NCBI GenBank assembly: GCA_000299115.1
Contig: CP003801.1
Coordinates: forward strand, 496,001 to 560,000
Source: an alpha proteobacterium HIMB59
GTDB taxonomy: Bacteria > Pseudomonadota > Alphaproteobacteria > HIMB59
DNA: 64,000 bases
Direction: 5' to 3'
Below the pieces are notes generated by a model. That model did not search any database and was not told where the DNA came from. It was given only the letters and a program-made list of their open reading frames with translations. Numbering within the stretch: position 1 is the first letter of the stretch; each line of letters starts with the position of its first letter. Positions 1-9,104 of this stretch are shown in pieces. Both the position numbers and the translations under genes were made by a program.

Positions 1-864
1 AACATACCCTCTGTTCAATATGGGCAGGGAGGTATGCTCGATATCATAAGTGAAGAGAATAATGTATGGGTTACTTGCTCAATTGAAAAAGATGGCAAGC
101 ATACCACTGCGATTTACCATGCAGAATTATCTGGAGATACTCTTGTAAATGAAAAAAAGATTTTCGAAGCCCTTCCTTATATTAAAAGCCCTTACCACTT
201 TGGTTCAAGACTAGAGCTAAAAGATGACTATATCTATGCCAGTATTGGGGAAAGAGGTGAGGGGATGATTGCCCAAGATCCAACCAACTCTATAGGAACT
301 ATTATTAGAATACATAAAAATGGCGATATTCCAGATGATAATCCTTATGTAGAAAATCCTAATTGGCTACCCGAAATCTATCAAATTGGTGTGCGTAACC
401 CTCAGGGAATGAGCTTAGATCCTTTATCGGAAGATATTTTCATTTCCAATCATGGACCTAAAGGAGGAGATTTTATTGGCCCTGTTTTAGCGGGAACAAA
501 TTATGGATGGAAACAAATCGGATGGGGCGGAACAAATTATTCTGGCACCAAAGTGGGAGATGGAAACGCTTGGGAGCCAGGCTTTTTAAAGCCTGAATTT
601 ATTTGGGTTCCCTCTATCGGCGTAGGGGGAATTAAGTTTTATCAAGGCAATGCTTTCCCAGAGTGGCAAAATTCTCTACTAGTAGGATCTTTAAAATATC
701 AATATTTATCAGTGCTTCATCGTAAAAATAATCAGTTTATTGAAGAGGAAGTAATTTTTAAAAATGAAATTGGCAGAGTTCGCGATATTGAAATTAATAA
801 TAAAGGTGAAATATTTTTAATTGCTGATGAAATTGGTAATAATCTTTATATTTTAAAACCATAA
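1..864 (+). CDS. PQQ-dependent sugar dehydrogenase (GSDH family), 5' partial
   Basis: The frame is open from base 1, before the first Met at 34, and begins NIPSVQYGQGGMLDI, so the gene starts left of the window. GQGGMLD matches the GQGG-(L/M)-(L/M)DV motif of soluble aldose/sorbosone dehydrogenases, six-bladed beta-propellers that bind PQQ and oxidise sugars in the periplasm. Other family marks are YASIGERGEG, a GVRNPQGM segment (an R-N-P-Q-G-M stretch near the PQQ site), SNHGPKGGDF and GTNYGWKQIGWG. About 288 residues of a usual 350-400 are present, so the signal peptide and first blade are missing. galE follows 28 bases downstream on the same strand. The exact sugar substrate cannot be read from sequence. 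Confidence 0.88.
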   Translation, partial: NIPSVQYGQGGMLDIISEENNVWVTCSIEKDGKHTTAIYHAELSGDTLVNEKKIFEALPYIKSPYHFGSRLELKDDYIYASIGERGEGMIAQDPTNSIGTIIRIHKNGDIPDDNPYVENPNWLPEIYQIGVRNPQGMSLDPLSEDIFISNHGPKGGDFIGPVLAGTNYGWKQIGWGGTNYSGTKVGDGNAWEPGFLKPEFIWVPSIGVGGIKFYQGNAFPEWQNSLLVGSLKYQYLSVLHRKNNQFIEEEVIFKNEIGRVRDIEINNKGEIFLIADEIGNNLYILKP

Positions 865-892
865 TCAACGTAATTTGATATATATTAAAATT

Positions 893-1870
893 ATGAAAAT
901 TTTAGTTGTTGGTGGGGCCGGATATATCGGTTCTCACATGTTAAAACGATTTCAAAATACAAATTATAATATTGAAATATTAGATAATCTATCAACTGGC
1001 TACAAAGACAATACTTTGGGGTATCAACTTTATAATTGTGACCTAGCAGACAAGGATAAACTACATTCAATTATTCAAAAGGGAAAATATGATTTGGTAA
1101 TGCATTTTGCTTCTTTTATCAATGTTGGAGAGTCTTACATCAACCCTCAAAAATATTATGAGAATAATGTCACTAATACTCAAAATCTTTTAAATTCTAT
1201 GGTCCAAAACAAAATTTTAAATTTTATATTTTCCTCTTCAGCAGCAGTTTATGGTGAACCAGAATCAATACCTATATCCGAAGAACATACTATTAATCCT
1301 GTAAATCCTTATGGCCAGACCAAGGCTATTGTCGAGGGTGTTTTAAAAGATTATGACAGCGCCTATGGTTTAAAATCAATTTGCTTGAGATATTTTAATG
1401 CATGCGGTGCTCATCTTGATGGTTCTATTGGAGAACAACACAAACCAGAAACACATTTAATCCCCCTTGTTCTTCAAGCCGCATCGGGAAGAAAAGAAAG
1501 CATTGTTATTTATGGTGAAGATTATCCCACTACAGATGGGACCTGCATAAGAGATTACATCCATGTAATGGATATAGCAGAAGCACATCTTTTAGCTTTA
1601 GAATTTTTAAAAGAAAAACAAATCTCAGAAATATTTAATATCGGTAATAATGAAGGATTTAGCGTCAAAGAAATTATTGAAATTGCTGAAGAGATAACTC
1701 AAAAAAAAATAAAAGTTAATATTCAATCAAAGCGAAAAGGAGATCCGGCTCGATTAATTGCTAATAATAAAAAAATTACAGATCGCTTAAATTGGTCAGC
1801 TCAATATTCAGACTTAAAAACAATTATTTCTTCCGCTTGGCAATGGGAGAAGAAGCTATGCTCTATGTAA
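893..1870 (+). CDS. galE: UDP-glucose 4-epimerase
   Basis: Interconverts UDP-galactose and UDP-glucose in the Leloir pathway. It is an extended short-chain dehydrogenase of 325 residues. The NAD-binding GGAGYIG is at residues 7-13, the catalytic Ser region (FSSSAAVYGEP) near 113-123, and the Y-x3-K pair is Tyr140/Lys144. The ATG at 893 places the Rossmann strand at the N-terminus; an in-frame TTG at 875 would add six residues with no support. The stop TAA ends at 1870 and the galK ATG starts at 1871, so the two are surely co-transcribed and perhaps translationally coupled. With galK it implies galactose use, plausibly galactose released by the glycosidases to the right. Confidence 0.95.
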   Translation: MKILVVGGAGYIGSHMLKRFQNTNYNIEILDNLSTGYKDNTLGYQLYNCDLADKDKLHSIIQKGKYDLVMHFASFINVGESYINPQKYYENNVTNTQNLLNSMVQNKILNFIFSSSAAVYGEPESIPISEEHTINPVNPYGQTKAIVEGVLKDYDSAYGLKSICLRYFNACGAHLDGSIGEQHKPETHLIPLVLQAASGRKESIVIYGEDYPTTDGTCIRDYIHVMDIAEAHLLALEFLKEKQISEIFNIGNNEGFSVKEIIEIAEEITQKKIKVNIQSKRKGDPARLIANNKKITDRLNWSAQYSDLKTIISSAWQWEKKLCSM

Positions 1871-2953
1871 ATGAGTAGTATCGAACTTTTCGAAAATTAC
1901 TTTCAAACAAAACCTGCAGTAACAAGCTTTGCTCATGGAAGGGTAAATCTAATAGGGGAACATACTGATTATAATAATGGTTATGTTCTTCCTACTCTTA
2001 TTTCACAATCGATTGAGGTAAGTCTAAGATTTAGAAATGATGATCAAATAAAAGGAGTTTCATCTGAATTTGGAGATTTAAAATCAACAATTAATTCCTC
2101 AAAGGATGGCACTTGGCTTGATTTCGTCAGAGGAGCTCTTTTTTTTATCCAAAAGATATCACCTGATATTCAAGGAGTTGATGTGGCTGTTCATTCTACA
2201 GTTCCTTCTAGTTCTGGACTGTCATCTTCAGCAGCTCTAGAAATTGCCTTACTTAGATCTTTAACTCAGTTACATGGTTTATCTTTGAAATCTCAAGAAA
2301 TGGCGAAGATAGGTCAACAAATTGAACATCAGTTTGTGGGAACTCAATGTGGGATTATGGATCAAATGGTATCTGCTTGTGGCTCAATCAGACAGGCTAT
2401 TTTTTTAGATTGTGAGACTCTTCAAACTAAATCTCTACCTCTTTTCTCCAACTATACATTTATTGTTATCCATTCTGGTAGTAAAAGAAAACTATCTGTA
2501 GGAAGCTACAATGAACGAAAAGAGGAAACTACAGCGGCCTCGAAAACTTTAAATGTCCCATCATTGCGATATGCTTCTTTCGATCAAATAAATTTAATCA
2601 AAGATTTAACAATTCGAAAAAGGGCAAAACATATTATTTCTGAAAATGATCGTGTAATCGAGGCTACCTCTTGTCTTGAAGAAAATGATGCAAAAAAATT
2701 TGGTGAACTCATGTATTTAAGTCATCAATCCATGAGAGACGACTATGAAATTTCTAGTGATGAACTCAATCGGGTTGTTGAGTCTGCAAAAAATAATGGC
2801 GCTTTAGGGGCCAGACTTACAGGAGCAGGTTTCGGGGGATGTGTAATAGTCTTAACAGATAGCGAAAAAACTGAGTTGATGGCACAGTCTATATTGAGTC
2901 AATGTCCTCATGCATCTTTGATTACAACAATTTCTGGGAAATTAAATTCCTAG
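1871..2953 (+). CDS. galK: Galactokinase
   Basis: Phosphorylates alpha-D-galactose to galactose-1-phosphate with ATP in the cytoplasm. A GHMP-family kinase of 360 residues, the normal length. The galactokinase signature GRVNLIGEHTDYNNGYV starts at residue 23, the ATP loop (VPSSSGLSSSAALE) is at 111-124, the catalytic-base region GTQCGIMDQM includes Asp164, and the C-terminal motif LTGAGFGGCV is present. It directly abuts galE. No galT is visible in this window, so the uridylyltransferase step must be encoded elsewhere or replaced. The last 12 bases overlap the 3' end of the convergent dehydrogenase gene. Confidence 0.96.
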   Translation: MSSIELFENYFQTKPAVTSFAHGRVNLIGEHTDYNNGYVLPTLISQSIEVSLRFRNDDQIKGVSSEFGDLKSTINSSKDGTWLDFVRGALFFIQKISPDIQGVDVAVHSTVPSSSGLSSSAALEIALLRSLTQLHGLSLKSQEMAKIGQQIEHQFVGTQCGIMDQMVSACGSIRQAIFLDCETLQTKSLPLFSNYTFIVIHSGSKRKLSVGSYNERKEETTAASKTLNVPSLRYASFDQINLIKDLTIRKRAKHIISENDRVIEATSCLEENDAKKFGELMYLSHQSMRDDYEISSDELNRVVESAKNNGALGARLTGAGFGGCVIVLTDSEKTELMAQSILSQCPHASLITTISGKLNS

Positions 2954-3910
2954 TTCTTTTCTATTGATGATATTTTGAATATTCAATTTCTCTTTGTTGT
3001 TTAGGTAAAAAGAAACAGTTTCACAAACTTCTACTGCCATTCTTTTTCGGCATTCCAAAGTTAATGCAGCATTATGTGGTGTAAGGAGAATGTTTGATAA
3101 TTTGAATAATTGATGATCTGTTGAAGGAGGCTCTTTTTCAAAAACATCAAGCCCAGCTGCTCGAATTTTGTTTTCTTGAAGTGCCTCACAAAGGTCATCC
3201 TCATTAATGATTCCTCCTCTCGCCGTATTTACAACAACACAACTCTCTTTCATTTTTTGAAAACTTTTTGCATTAATAAAATTTCTGGTATCGTCATTTA
3301 AAGGTAAGTGGACACTGATAAAATCAGCAATTTTAAAACCTTCATCTTTTGAAATAGAATGACAACCCAATTTTTTTACTTTTTCATCATCGACATAAGG
3401 GTCATATACATAAACGTTCATTTCAAATCCAAGACACCGTTTGGCAACTGCTTGACCTATTCTGCCAAAACCTAAAATAACAACATTTTTTTGGTATAAT
3501 TCAAAAAAAGAAGGCAAACTTCCTTTATCTTGAAATCCCCCTTTGCGAGTCAATTCATCAGAGAGGTGAATATTTTTGGTGAGCTGTAAGAAAAATGTCA
3601 TCACATGCTCTGCTACGCTGACAGCATTGGCTGTACCAGTGACACCGAGAGCTATTTTTTTTTCATTTAAATAATTTAAATCGACATTGTCATAACCTAC
3701 GCCATGACGACCAATAATTTGAAGATGTGGACAAGCATCAATGACTTCATTGGGCATTTTTGCGGTTCGAAGAACGATACCCGAAACTTCAGCGAGCTCA
3801 TTTTTCAAAGAGTCTACGCTAGTGTCTTTTACATCAATAATAGTATGACCTTGGGATTGAAGAACTTTCCAGCCTAGATCATGAATGGATCCTACTATTC
3901 CTATTTTCAT
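2942..3910 (-). CDS. NAD-dependent D-isomer 2-hydroxyacid dehydrogenase
   Basis: A 322-residue member of the phosphoglycerate/glyoxylate reductase family, oxidising or reducing a D-2-hydroxyacid with NAD(P). Numbered from the chosen Met, the Rossmann loop GFGRIG is at 147-152 with Asp170 after strand 2, suggesting NAD preference. The catalytic triad is Arg231 (TARGG), Glu260 (FEKEPP) and His279 (TPHNA). I chose the ATG at 3908-3910 because the family fold begins MKIGIVG; an in-frame ATG at 3964 would add 18 unsupported residues. It converges on galK and is divergent from the iolD-like gene, sharing a short promoter region. Substrate unknown; hydroxypyruvate/glyoxylate, phosphoglycerate or a sugar acid are possible. 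Confidence 0.88.
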   Translation of the reverse strand: MKIGIVGSIHDLGWKVLQSQGHTIIDVKDTSVDSLKNELAEVSGIVLRTAKMPNEVIDACPHLQIIGRHGVGYDNVDLNYLNEKKIALGVTGTANAVSVAEHVMTFFLQLTKNIHLSDELTRKGGFQDKGSLPSFFELYQKNVVILGFGRIGQAVAKRCLGFEMNVYVYDPYVDDEKVKKLGCHSISKDEGFKIADFISVHLPLNDDTRNFINAKSFQKMKESCVVVNTARGGIINEDDLCEALQENKIRAAGLDVFEKEPPSTDHQLFKLSNILLTPHNAALTLECRKRMAVEVCETVSFYLNNKEKLNIQNIINRKELGI

Positions 3911-4012
3911 TGAATTATCAAAGTATGTAAAAAAGTCATTGTTTTCAAACGATTTTTCATTCAAATCTTCAAGAGATTATGTAAGATACACAACTGATTA
4001 AGAGGAGGAATA

Positions 4013-5857
4013 ATGAAAACTATTAAACTATCTTGCGCTCATGCGCTCTTTAAATTTTTAATTGCTCAAAAAACCATCATTGATGGAAAAAAAGTTCCAT
4101 TATTCCCAGGTGCCTTTGCTATTTATGGACACGGAAATGTTGCCTGTTTAGGACAGGCGATGGAAGAATTCCAGTCCGATCTTCCGGGTTACCGAGGCCA
4201 CCATGAGCAAAGTATGGCCTTATCAGGTATCGGCTACGCTCGTGCAATGCGCCGTAAGCAAATCTTTATCGCTACCTCCTCTTCAGGACCGGGTGCTATG
4301 AATATGGTCACTGCTGCAGGAGTTGCACTGAGCAACCGTTTACCATTACTTTTATTGCCGGGTGATGTTTTTGCCTCTCGCTTTCCTGATCCTGTTCTTC
4401 AACAAGTTGAAAACTTTAACTCCCCTGTGGAAAATCAAAATGATGCCTTTAAACCTGTATCAAGATTTTTTGATCGAATTACACGACCCGAACAAATTTT
4501 AAATTCTCTTCCTCAAGCCATACAAATTATGCTAGACCCTGCAGATTGTGGTCCCGCGACGATTGCTATTTCTCAAGATGTCCAAGGAGAGTCTTTTGAT
4601 TATCCTGAAGCTTTTTTTGAGGAGAGAGTTCACGAAATTAGAAGAATTCATCCAGACCCAAGTCAAATCAAAGCTGCCGCAGAAAAATTAAAATCATCAA
4701 AACAGCCTATTATTATCTCAGGTGGAGGAGTTTTATATTCTGAAGCAGAAGCAGAACTATCTCAATTTGCCAAAAAACATAATATCCCAGTTACGGCAAC
4801 TGCTATGGGGATTGGATGTATGACGAAAGATGACCCATATTACATTGGCGGTATTGGCGGTTTAGGTGAAAGATCTGCCAATAATCTCTCTAAAGATACT
4901 GATCTCGCACTTGCTATAGGTACAAAATTAGCTGATTTTACAACTGGGTCATGGGCTAATTTTGAAAGTGATAATTTCCAATTAGTCTCATTAAATACAG
5001 CTCGTTTTGATACGACTAAACATTTAGCAACCCCAGTTATTGCAGATGCTAAAGTTGGATTACAGCAATTATCAGAAGCTCTTGGTGATTGGAAAGCGCC
5101 TGATAGTTGGTATGAACGATCAATCAAAGAGCGAGCAGAGTGGGAAGCCCATGTACAAAAACAAAGTGGCCCGACCAATCAAGAGGAACCTTCTTATGCT
5201 CATGCAGTTGGAGCTGTTTACCGTAATGCAGATCCCAGTGATATTGTTGTGACTGCAGCAGGAGGCCTTGTAGGCGAAGTTGTCCAAGTTTGGAAGCCTA
5301 AGCAAATTAACACATTTGAAACCGAGTGGGGTTTTTCTTGTATGGGTTATGAGATTAGTGGTGCTCTAGGAATAAAAATGGCTAAGCCTGATCAAGACGT
5401 TGTTGTTTTCTTAGGTGATGGTTCTTATCTTTTAAGTAATAGTGATATTTATAGTTCTGTTCTGTATGATCAAAAATTGATCATTATCATTTGCGATAAT
5501 GGCGGGCACATGGTGATTAATCGTTTACAGTTAGCCAAGGGTGGTAAGGAATACATTTGTAATTTGCGTGCAGCGAGAGCCAGCAACTTGCAATTCGTTG
5601 ATTTTGAAAATCATGCAAAAAGCATGGGAGCCAATGCAGAGACCGTGAGTTCCACTTCTGAGCTAGAAGCGGCTTATAAGCGAGCGAAACAATCAGATAA
5701 AACTTATGTCATTGTAATTAAAACCCACGGATATGAATGGTTGGAGGGCAGTGCGTTTTGGGAGAGCCCTACTTTGCATGATCCACTTACCGAAGAAAAC
5801 AAAAAAGCATTAGAAGATTTTAATTCTGGGAAAGATAAACAAAGAAAAGGTGTTTAA
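4013..5857 (+). CDS. iolD: IolD-like 3D-(3,5/4)-trihydroxycyclohexane-1,2-dione hydrolase (TPP enzyme)
   Basis: In inositol breakdown IolD opens the cyclohexanedione ring to 5-deoxy-glucuronate. The protein has 614 residues (Bacillus IolD about 637). The N-terminal TPP-pyrimidine domain has GHGNVACLGQA and the catalytic Glu65 in YRGHHEQSMA. A central DHS-like domain carries IIISGGGV. The C-terminal TPP-pyrophosphate domain has GDGSYLLSNSD and a downstream Asn (CDNGGHMVIN). A strong ribosome site, GAGGAGG, lies just ahead of the ATG. No iolB, iolC, iolE or iolG is nearby, which is unusual for iolD. It may act with distant iol genes or on another cyclitol-derived diketone. Confidence 0.85.
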   Translation: MKTIKLSCAHALFKFLIAQKTIIDGKKVPLFPGAFAIYGHGNVACLGQAMEEFQSDLPGYRGHHEQSMALSGIGYARAMRRKQIFIATSSSGPGAMNMVTAAGVALSNRLPLLLLPGDVFASRFPDPVLQQVENFNSPVENQNDAFKPVSRFFDRITRPEQILNSLPQAIQIMLDPADCGPATIAISQDVQGESFDYPEAFFEERVHEIRRIHPDPSQIKAAAEKLKSSKQPIIISGGGVLYSEAEAELSQFAKKHNIPVTATAMGIGCMTKDDPYYIGGIGGLGERSANNLSKDTDLALAIGTKLADFTTGSWANFESDNFQLVSLNTARFDTTKHLATPVIADAKVGLQQLSEALGDWKAPDSWYERSIKERAEWEAHVQKQSGPTNQEEPSYAHAVGAVYRNADPSDIVVTAAGGLVGEVVQVWKPKQINTFETEWGFSCMGYEISGALGIKMAKPDQDVVVFLGDGSYLLSNSDIYSSVLYDQKLIIIICDNGGHMVINRLQLAKGGKEYICNLRAARASNLQFVDFENHAKSMGANAETVSSTSELEAAYKRAKQSDKTYVIVIKTHGYEWLEGSAFWESPTLHDPLTEENKKALEDFNSGKDKQRKGV

Positions 5858-5962
5858 AAGTTTTTAACATAGTTTTCCACAAATAAATCTCATTATTTAG
5901 CTGATAAATAAGGGTTTTTTAAATTTATATGAAGTTATTCACAAGCAGTTATGTGAATTAAT

Positions 5963-7687
5963 TTATTTATGATTTGTAATCCATACTGTTTGATAAGCCT
6001 TTAGTGCTATAGTTGATTTTATATCGTCTATATCTTTATTATTTATAATGTCCCACCATTTTTCTGATTCAATTAAATTTAATTCGGTTAAATCTAGATA
6101 TTGAAAAATATTTGTCACATTAGTAACACTAAAAATGGATTGTTTTTTATCGAGACTTTGCCTCCAAATACCAAAAAAATTTTTTCCTAAGTTAAATGTA
6201 AATTGAATTGCATTAGGATGAAAAGCTGGCTGTGTTTTTCTGATTTTAATTAAATTTATAATTGATTTGTAAACTTGATTATTTATTGATTTATCATCAA
6301 GTAATTTATTTTTAATTTCATTAATATCCCAAGACTTCCTATTAATTGATCTATTTTGGGAATTCTTTTTCATTAGCTCATAATCATTAGTTGTTCCCAG
6401 AACACTATGAATATAAAAAGCGGGAATTCCCTCCAAACTTAACATAATAGCATGGCAGGCAATAAATCTTTCAACCTGCATATGATCGATGCCTTTGAAT
6501 GTGCCCTTCATGGCATCAAGGAGAGCTATATTTAGCTCATACACAGTCTCAGTCCCATCAGGTTTTTTTCGATTACTTATAACCCCACCAAATTCTTTGA
6601 CTATATCAATTAATGTACCTCTTTCTTGATCGGTCAAAATATTTTCAGTAGGACGAAGACCAATTCCATCATGTGAAGCAATAAAATTAAAATAAGTTGT
6701 GTGTTCTTTAGCTGGAGGCATACCCATTGACCATTTTCTTAGAGCTGTACTATCTCCCATTAACAGAGTCCAAAGAAGAAGAGGGGGAAGCGTAAAATTA
6801 TAAATTGCATTCGCCTCATCGCCATTTCCAAAATAACTAAGATTTTCAAGATTAGGCAGGTTAGTCTCGGTAATTAATAAAGTATTCTGATTATAATGAT
6901 CTAAAATCGTCCGAATTAGTTTTACAACCTCGTGCGTTTGGGGAAGATTAAGACAATTAGTACTTTTCTCTTTCCATAAAAACGCAACTGCATCAAGCCT
7001 GAAAACTTTAATACCGTGCTTTAAATAAAGGTAAATTAACTTGATAAAAAACAATAATACTCTGGGATTTTTAAAATTTAAATCAATTTGATCATGGCTA
7101 AAGGTGCACCATAAATATTTTTTTTGATTACTAATTTCTATTTCTTGAAATAGATCAGAACTCCTAGGACGAACAACTTCTTCAAATCCTTCATTTTCAT
7201 CAAGCGAGATGAAAAAATCTTTGTATTCATAACTCCCTCTAATAAATTCCTGAAAATATTCACTTTGTTTAGAGGCATGGTTGATCACAATATCAGCCAT
7301 TACCCGATAATCTTTAGATAATAAACTAATATCCTCCCAACTTCCTAAATCATCACGAACTTTTTTATAATCAATTACAGAAAAACCATCATCTGAACTA
7401 AATGGAAAAAATGGCAAGATATGAATATTATTGAAATGAGGCTTTATAAATTCATCGACAAATTTTTTTAAAGTTTTTAATTTTTTATCCTTTGCAGAAA
7501 CTATAGAGTCTCCATAAGTAATTAAAAAAATATCACTTTCATTCCAATTTTCTAACCTATCATCATTTTTTACTTGTGGAGTTATTTCAAAAATTTGATC
7601 TGTTAAATTATTTATTTCTTCATCTGATAAAATATGCTGATAAATAATCTTTAGATGTGAAAAAACTTTTTTATGAAATGTATTCAA
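5963..7687 (-). CDS. GH13 subfamily 18 glycoside phosphorylase (sucrose/glucosylglycerol/glucosylglycerate phosphorylase-like)
   Basis: A 574-residue (beta/alpha)8 GH13 enzyme with the sucrose-phosphorylase layout. Early LITYGDSIV and LPFFPFSSDDGFSVIDY motifs are followed by Asp232 (nucleophile, VFRLDAVAFLWKE), Glu274 (acid/base, LITETN) and Asp340 (ASHDGIG). The family cleaves alpha-glucosides with phosphate to give glucose-1-phosphate, conserving bond energy. Known specificities include sucrose, sucrose-6-phosphate, glucosylglycerol and glucosylglycerate; sequence alone does not choose between them here. There is no signal peptide, so it is cytosolic. It is the last gene of the Agl-type operon, 91 bases after the GH1 gene, and likely processes the imported glucoside. 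Confidence 0.88.
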   Translation of the reverse strand: MNTFHKKVFSHLKIIYQHILSDEEINNLTDQIFEITPQVKNDDRLENWNESDIFLITYGDSIVSAKDKKLKTLKKFVDEFIKPHFNNIHILPFFPFSSDDGFSVIDYKKVRDDLGSWEDISLLSKDYRVMADIVINHASKQSEYFQEFIRGSYEYKDFFISLDENEGFEEVVRPRSSDLFQEIEISNQKKYLWCTFSHDQIDLNFKNPRVLLFFIKLIYLYLKHGIKVFRLDAVAFLWKEKSTNCLNLPQTHEVVKLIRTILDHYNQNTLLITETNLPNLENLSYFGNGDEANAIYNFTLPPLLLWTLLMGDSTALRKWSMGMPPAKEHTTYFNFIASHDGIGLRPTENILTDQERGTLIDIVKEFGGVISNRKKPDGTETVYELNIALLDAMKGTFKGIDHMQVERFIACHAIMLSLEGIPAFYIHSVLGTTNDYELMKKNSQNRSINRKSWDINEIKNKLLDDKSINNQVYKSIINLIKIRKTQPAFHPNAIQFTFNLGKNFFGIWRQSLDKKQSIFSVTNVTNIFQYLDLTELNLIESEKWWDIINNKDIDDIKSTIALKAYQTVWITNHK

Positions 7688-7778
7688 TTTATGAGATAAT
7701 TCCTTGAATTATTTTTAAAATTAATAGATTAAAAATAAAAGATTTTTCTGATTGATATGTTTTCATAAACTTATTGCA

Positions 7779-9104
7779 TTAAACACATAGTTGTTTTTGA
7801 AATTCATAATATGATTTTTTTGGAATCCTTTTAAAAGATTGATAATCAACATATACCAAGCCAAATCTTTTTTCATATCCAAAGGACCACTCATAATTAT
7901 CCATTAAAGACCAAGCAAAATAACCCTTTACTGGAATTCCCTTATTTAGGCATTTGAGAACTTCTTTTAAGTGAAGATCGAAATACTCTATTCTATCTTC
8001 ATCTGTTATTTCATTTTTCTTATCTAAAAAATCCTTATTGGACATACCATTTTCAGTAATATAAATCGGTATTTTTTTATTATATTCATTATGTATACGC
8101 TCAATAAAATATCTAAGTCCTTGAGGGTAAAACTCCCAATCCATGTCAGTTTTTTTTAAATCTCCCCTAAGGCATTTATAATTAATACCATCATTGGATT
8201 TATGATCTTTGATAATAGATCTAGTATAATAATTAAGTCCAAGCCAATCTATAGGGGTTGAGATAACCTTCAAATCTTCTTTATATTCTGGTGGTAAATA
8301 TTTACCTAAAATTTCAAGTGCTATTTCAGGATATTGACCAAGAAAAATAGCATCTGAGAACCAACGGTTATAAATAGCATCAAAAAGATTTGCCGCATCA
8401 ATATTTTTTGTATCTTCATTATACGGAGAGGCGTATTCATTATTTAAAACAATTCCAACTTTTGAAGATGATAAAGATTTTAAAGCCGTTAAAGCTAAAC
8501 CATGGGCATATAATACATTATGCATTGCTTGAGCAGCGCTTCTTAAATCTTTTATGCCAGGGGCATGTTCTCCTAAATAATGACTCAACCAAGACACGCA
8601 CCAAGGCTCATTGATGGTCGCTATTTTATTATACCTATCACTAAAGTGCTCAGCGATAGATAAGGCAAAGTCACTAAAATATTTTGCTGTATCTTTATTT
8701 GTCCATCCACCTTGATCTTGGAAACGGATAGGTAAATCCCAATGATATAGTGTAGGATACGGTTCGAGTTCTTGTTTGTGGATTTCATCGAGTAATCGAT
8801 TGTAAAAATCTAAACCAAGATTATTTAATTTCTGATTTTTTTCTGGAAAAAGACGAGGCCAGGAAAAAGAAAAACGATAAGATTTAAAACCAGCATCTTT
8901 GATTAATTTAATATCCTCTTTAAAAAAATCTAAGTGTCTGCAAGCTTCTTTTCCATCTATTCCATTTAGTTTTTTTCTGGCAAAATCGTCCCAAATAGAT
9001 AGTCCACAGTCTCCGTTTTTATTTCCTTCTATTTGATAGGAAGATGTTGCAACACCGAATTTAAAATCTGTGGGAAATTCTTGAATAACAGAGAGGTTAT
9101 GCAA
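7779..9104 (-). CDS. GH1 family beta-glycosidase
   Basis: A retaining beta-glucosidase/galactosidase-type TIM barrel, cytosolic. FPTDFKFGVATSSYQIEG is the typical GH1 N-terminus. The acid/base Glu is in TINEPW and the nucleophile Glu in YITENGM (182 and 367 if counted from the longest frame). GLNYYTR and the WSLMDNYEW aglycone motif are also present. Start choice is uncertain: no ATG lies upstream of the fold. I favour the TTG at 9102-9104, whose frame overlaps the aglK-like stop by 8 bases; a TTG at 9152 would give 457 residues. It sits between the transporter ATPase and the GH13_18 gene in the same operon, suggesting both alpha- and beta-glycosides are handled. Confidence 0.9.
   Translation of the reverse strand: MHNLSVIQEFPTDFKFGVATSSYQIEGNKNGDCGLSIWDDFARKKLNGIDGKEACRHLDFFKEDIKLIKDAGFKSYRFSFSWPRLFPEKNQKLNNLGLDFYNRLLDEIHKQELEPYPTLYHWDLPIRFQDQGGWTNKDTAKYFSDFALSIAEHFSDRYNKIATINEPWCVSWLSHYLGEHAPGIKDLRSAAQAMHNVLYAHGLALTALKSLSSSKVGIVLNNEYASPYNEDTKNIDAANLFDAIYNRWFSDAIFLGQYPEIALEILGKYLPPEYKEDLKVISTPIDWLGLNYYTRSIIKDHKSNDGINYKCLRGDLKKTDMDWEFYPQGLRYFIERIHNEYNKKIPIYITENGMSNKDFLDKKNEITDEDRIEYFDLHLKEVLKCLNKGIPVKGYFAWSLMDNYEWSFGYEKRFGLVYVDYQSFKRIPKKSYYEFQKQLCV

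Noticed and set aside
4840-5305. Antisense and shifted open frames inside the iolD-like gene
   Set aside because: They have no recognisable domains, no ribosome sites, and are fully covered by a strongly supported TPP enzyme.
5858-5962. Weak inverted repeat TTCACA...TGTGAA between convergent genes
   Set aside because: Only six-base arms with AT-rich flanks; too weak to call a terminator or operator.
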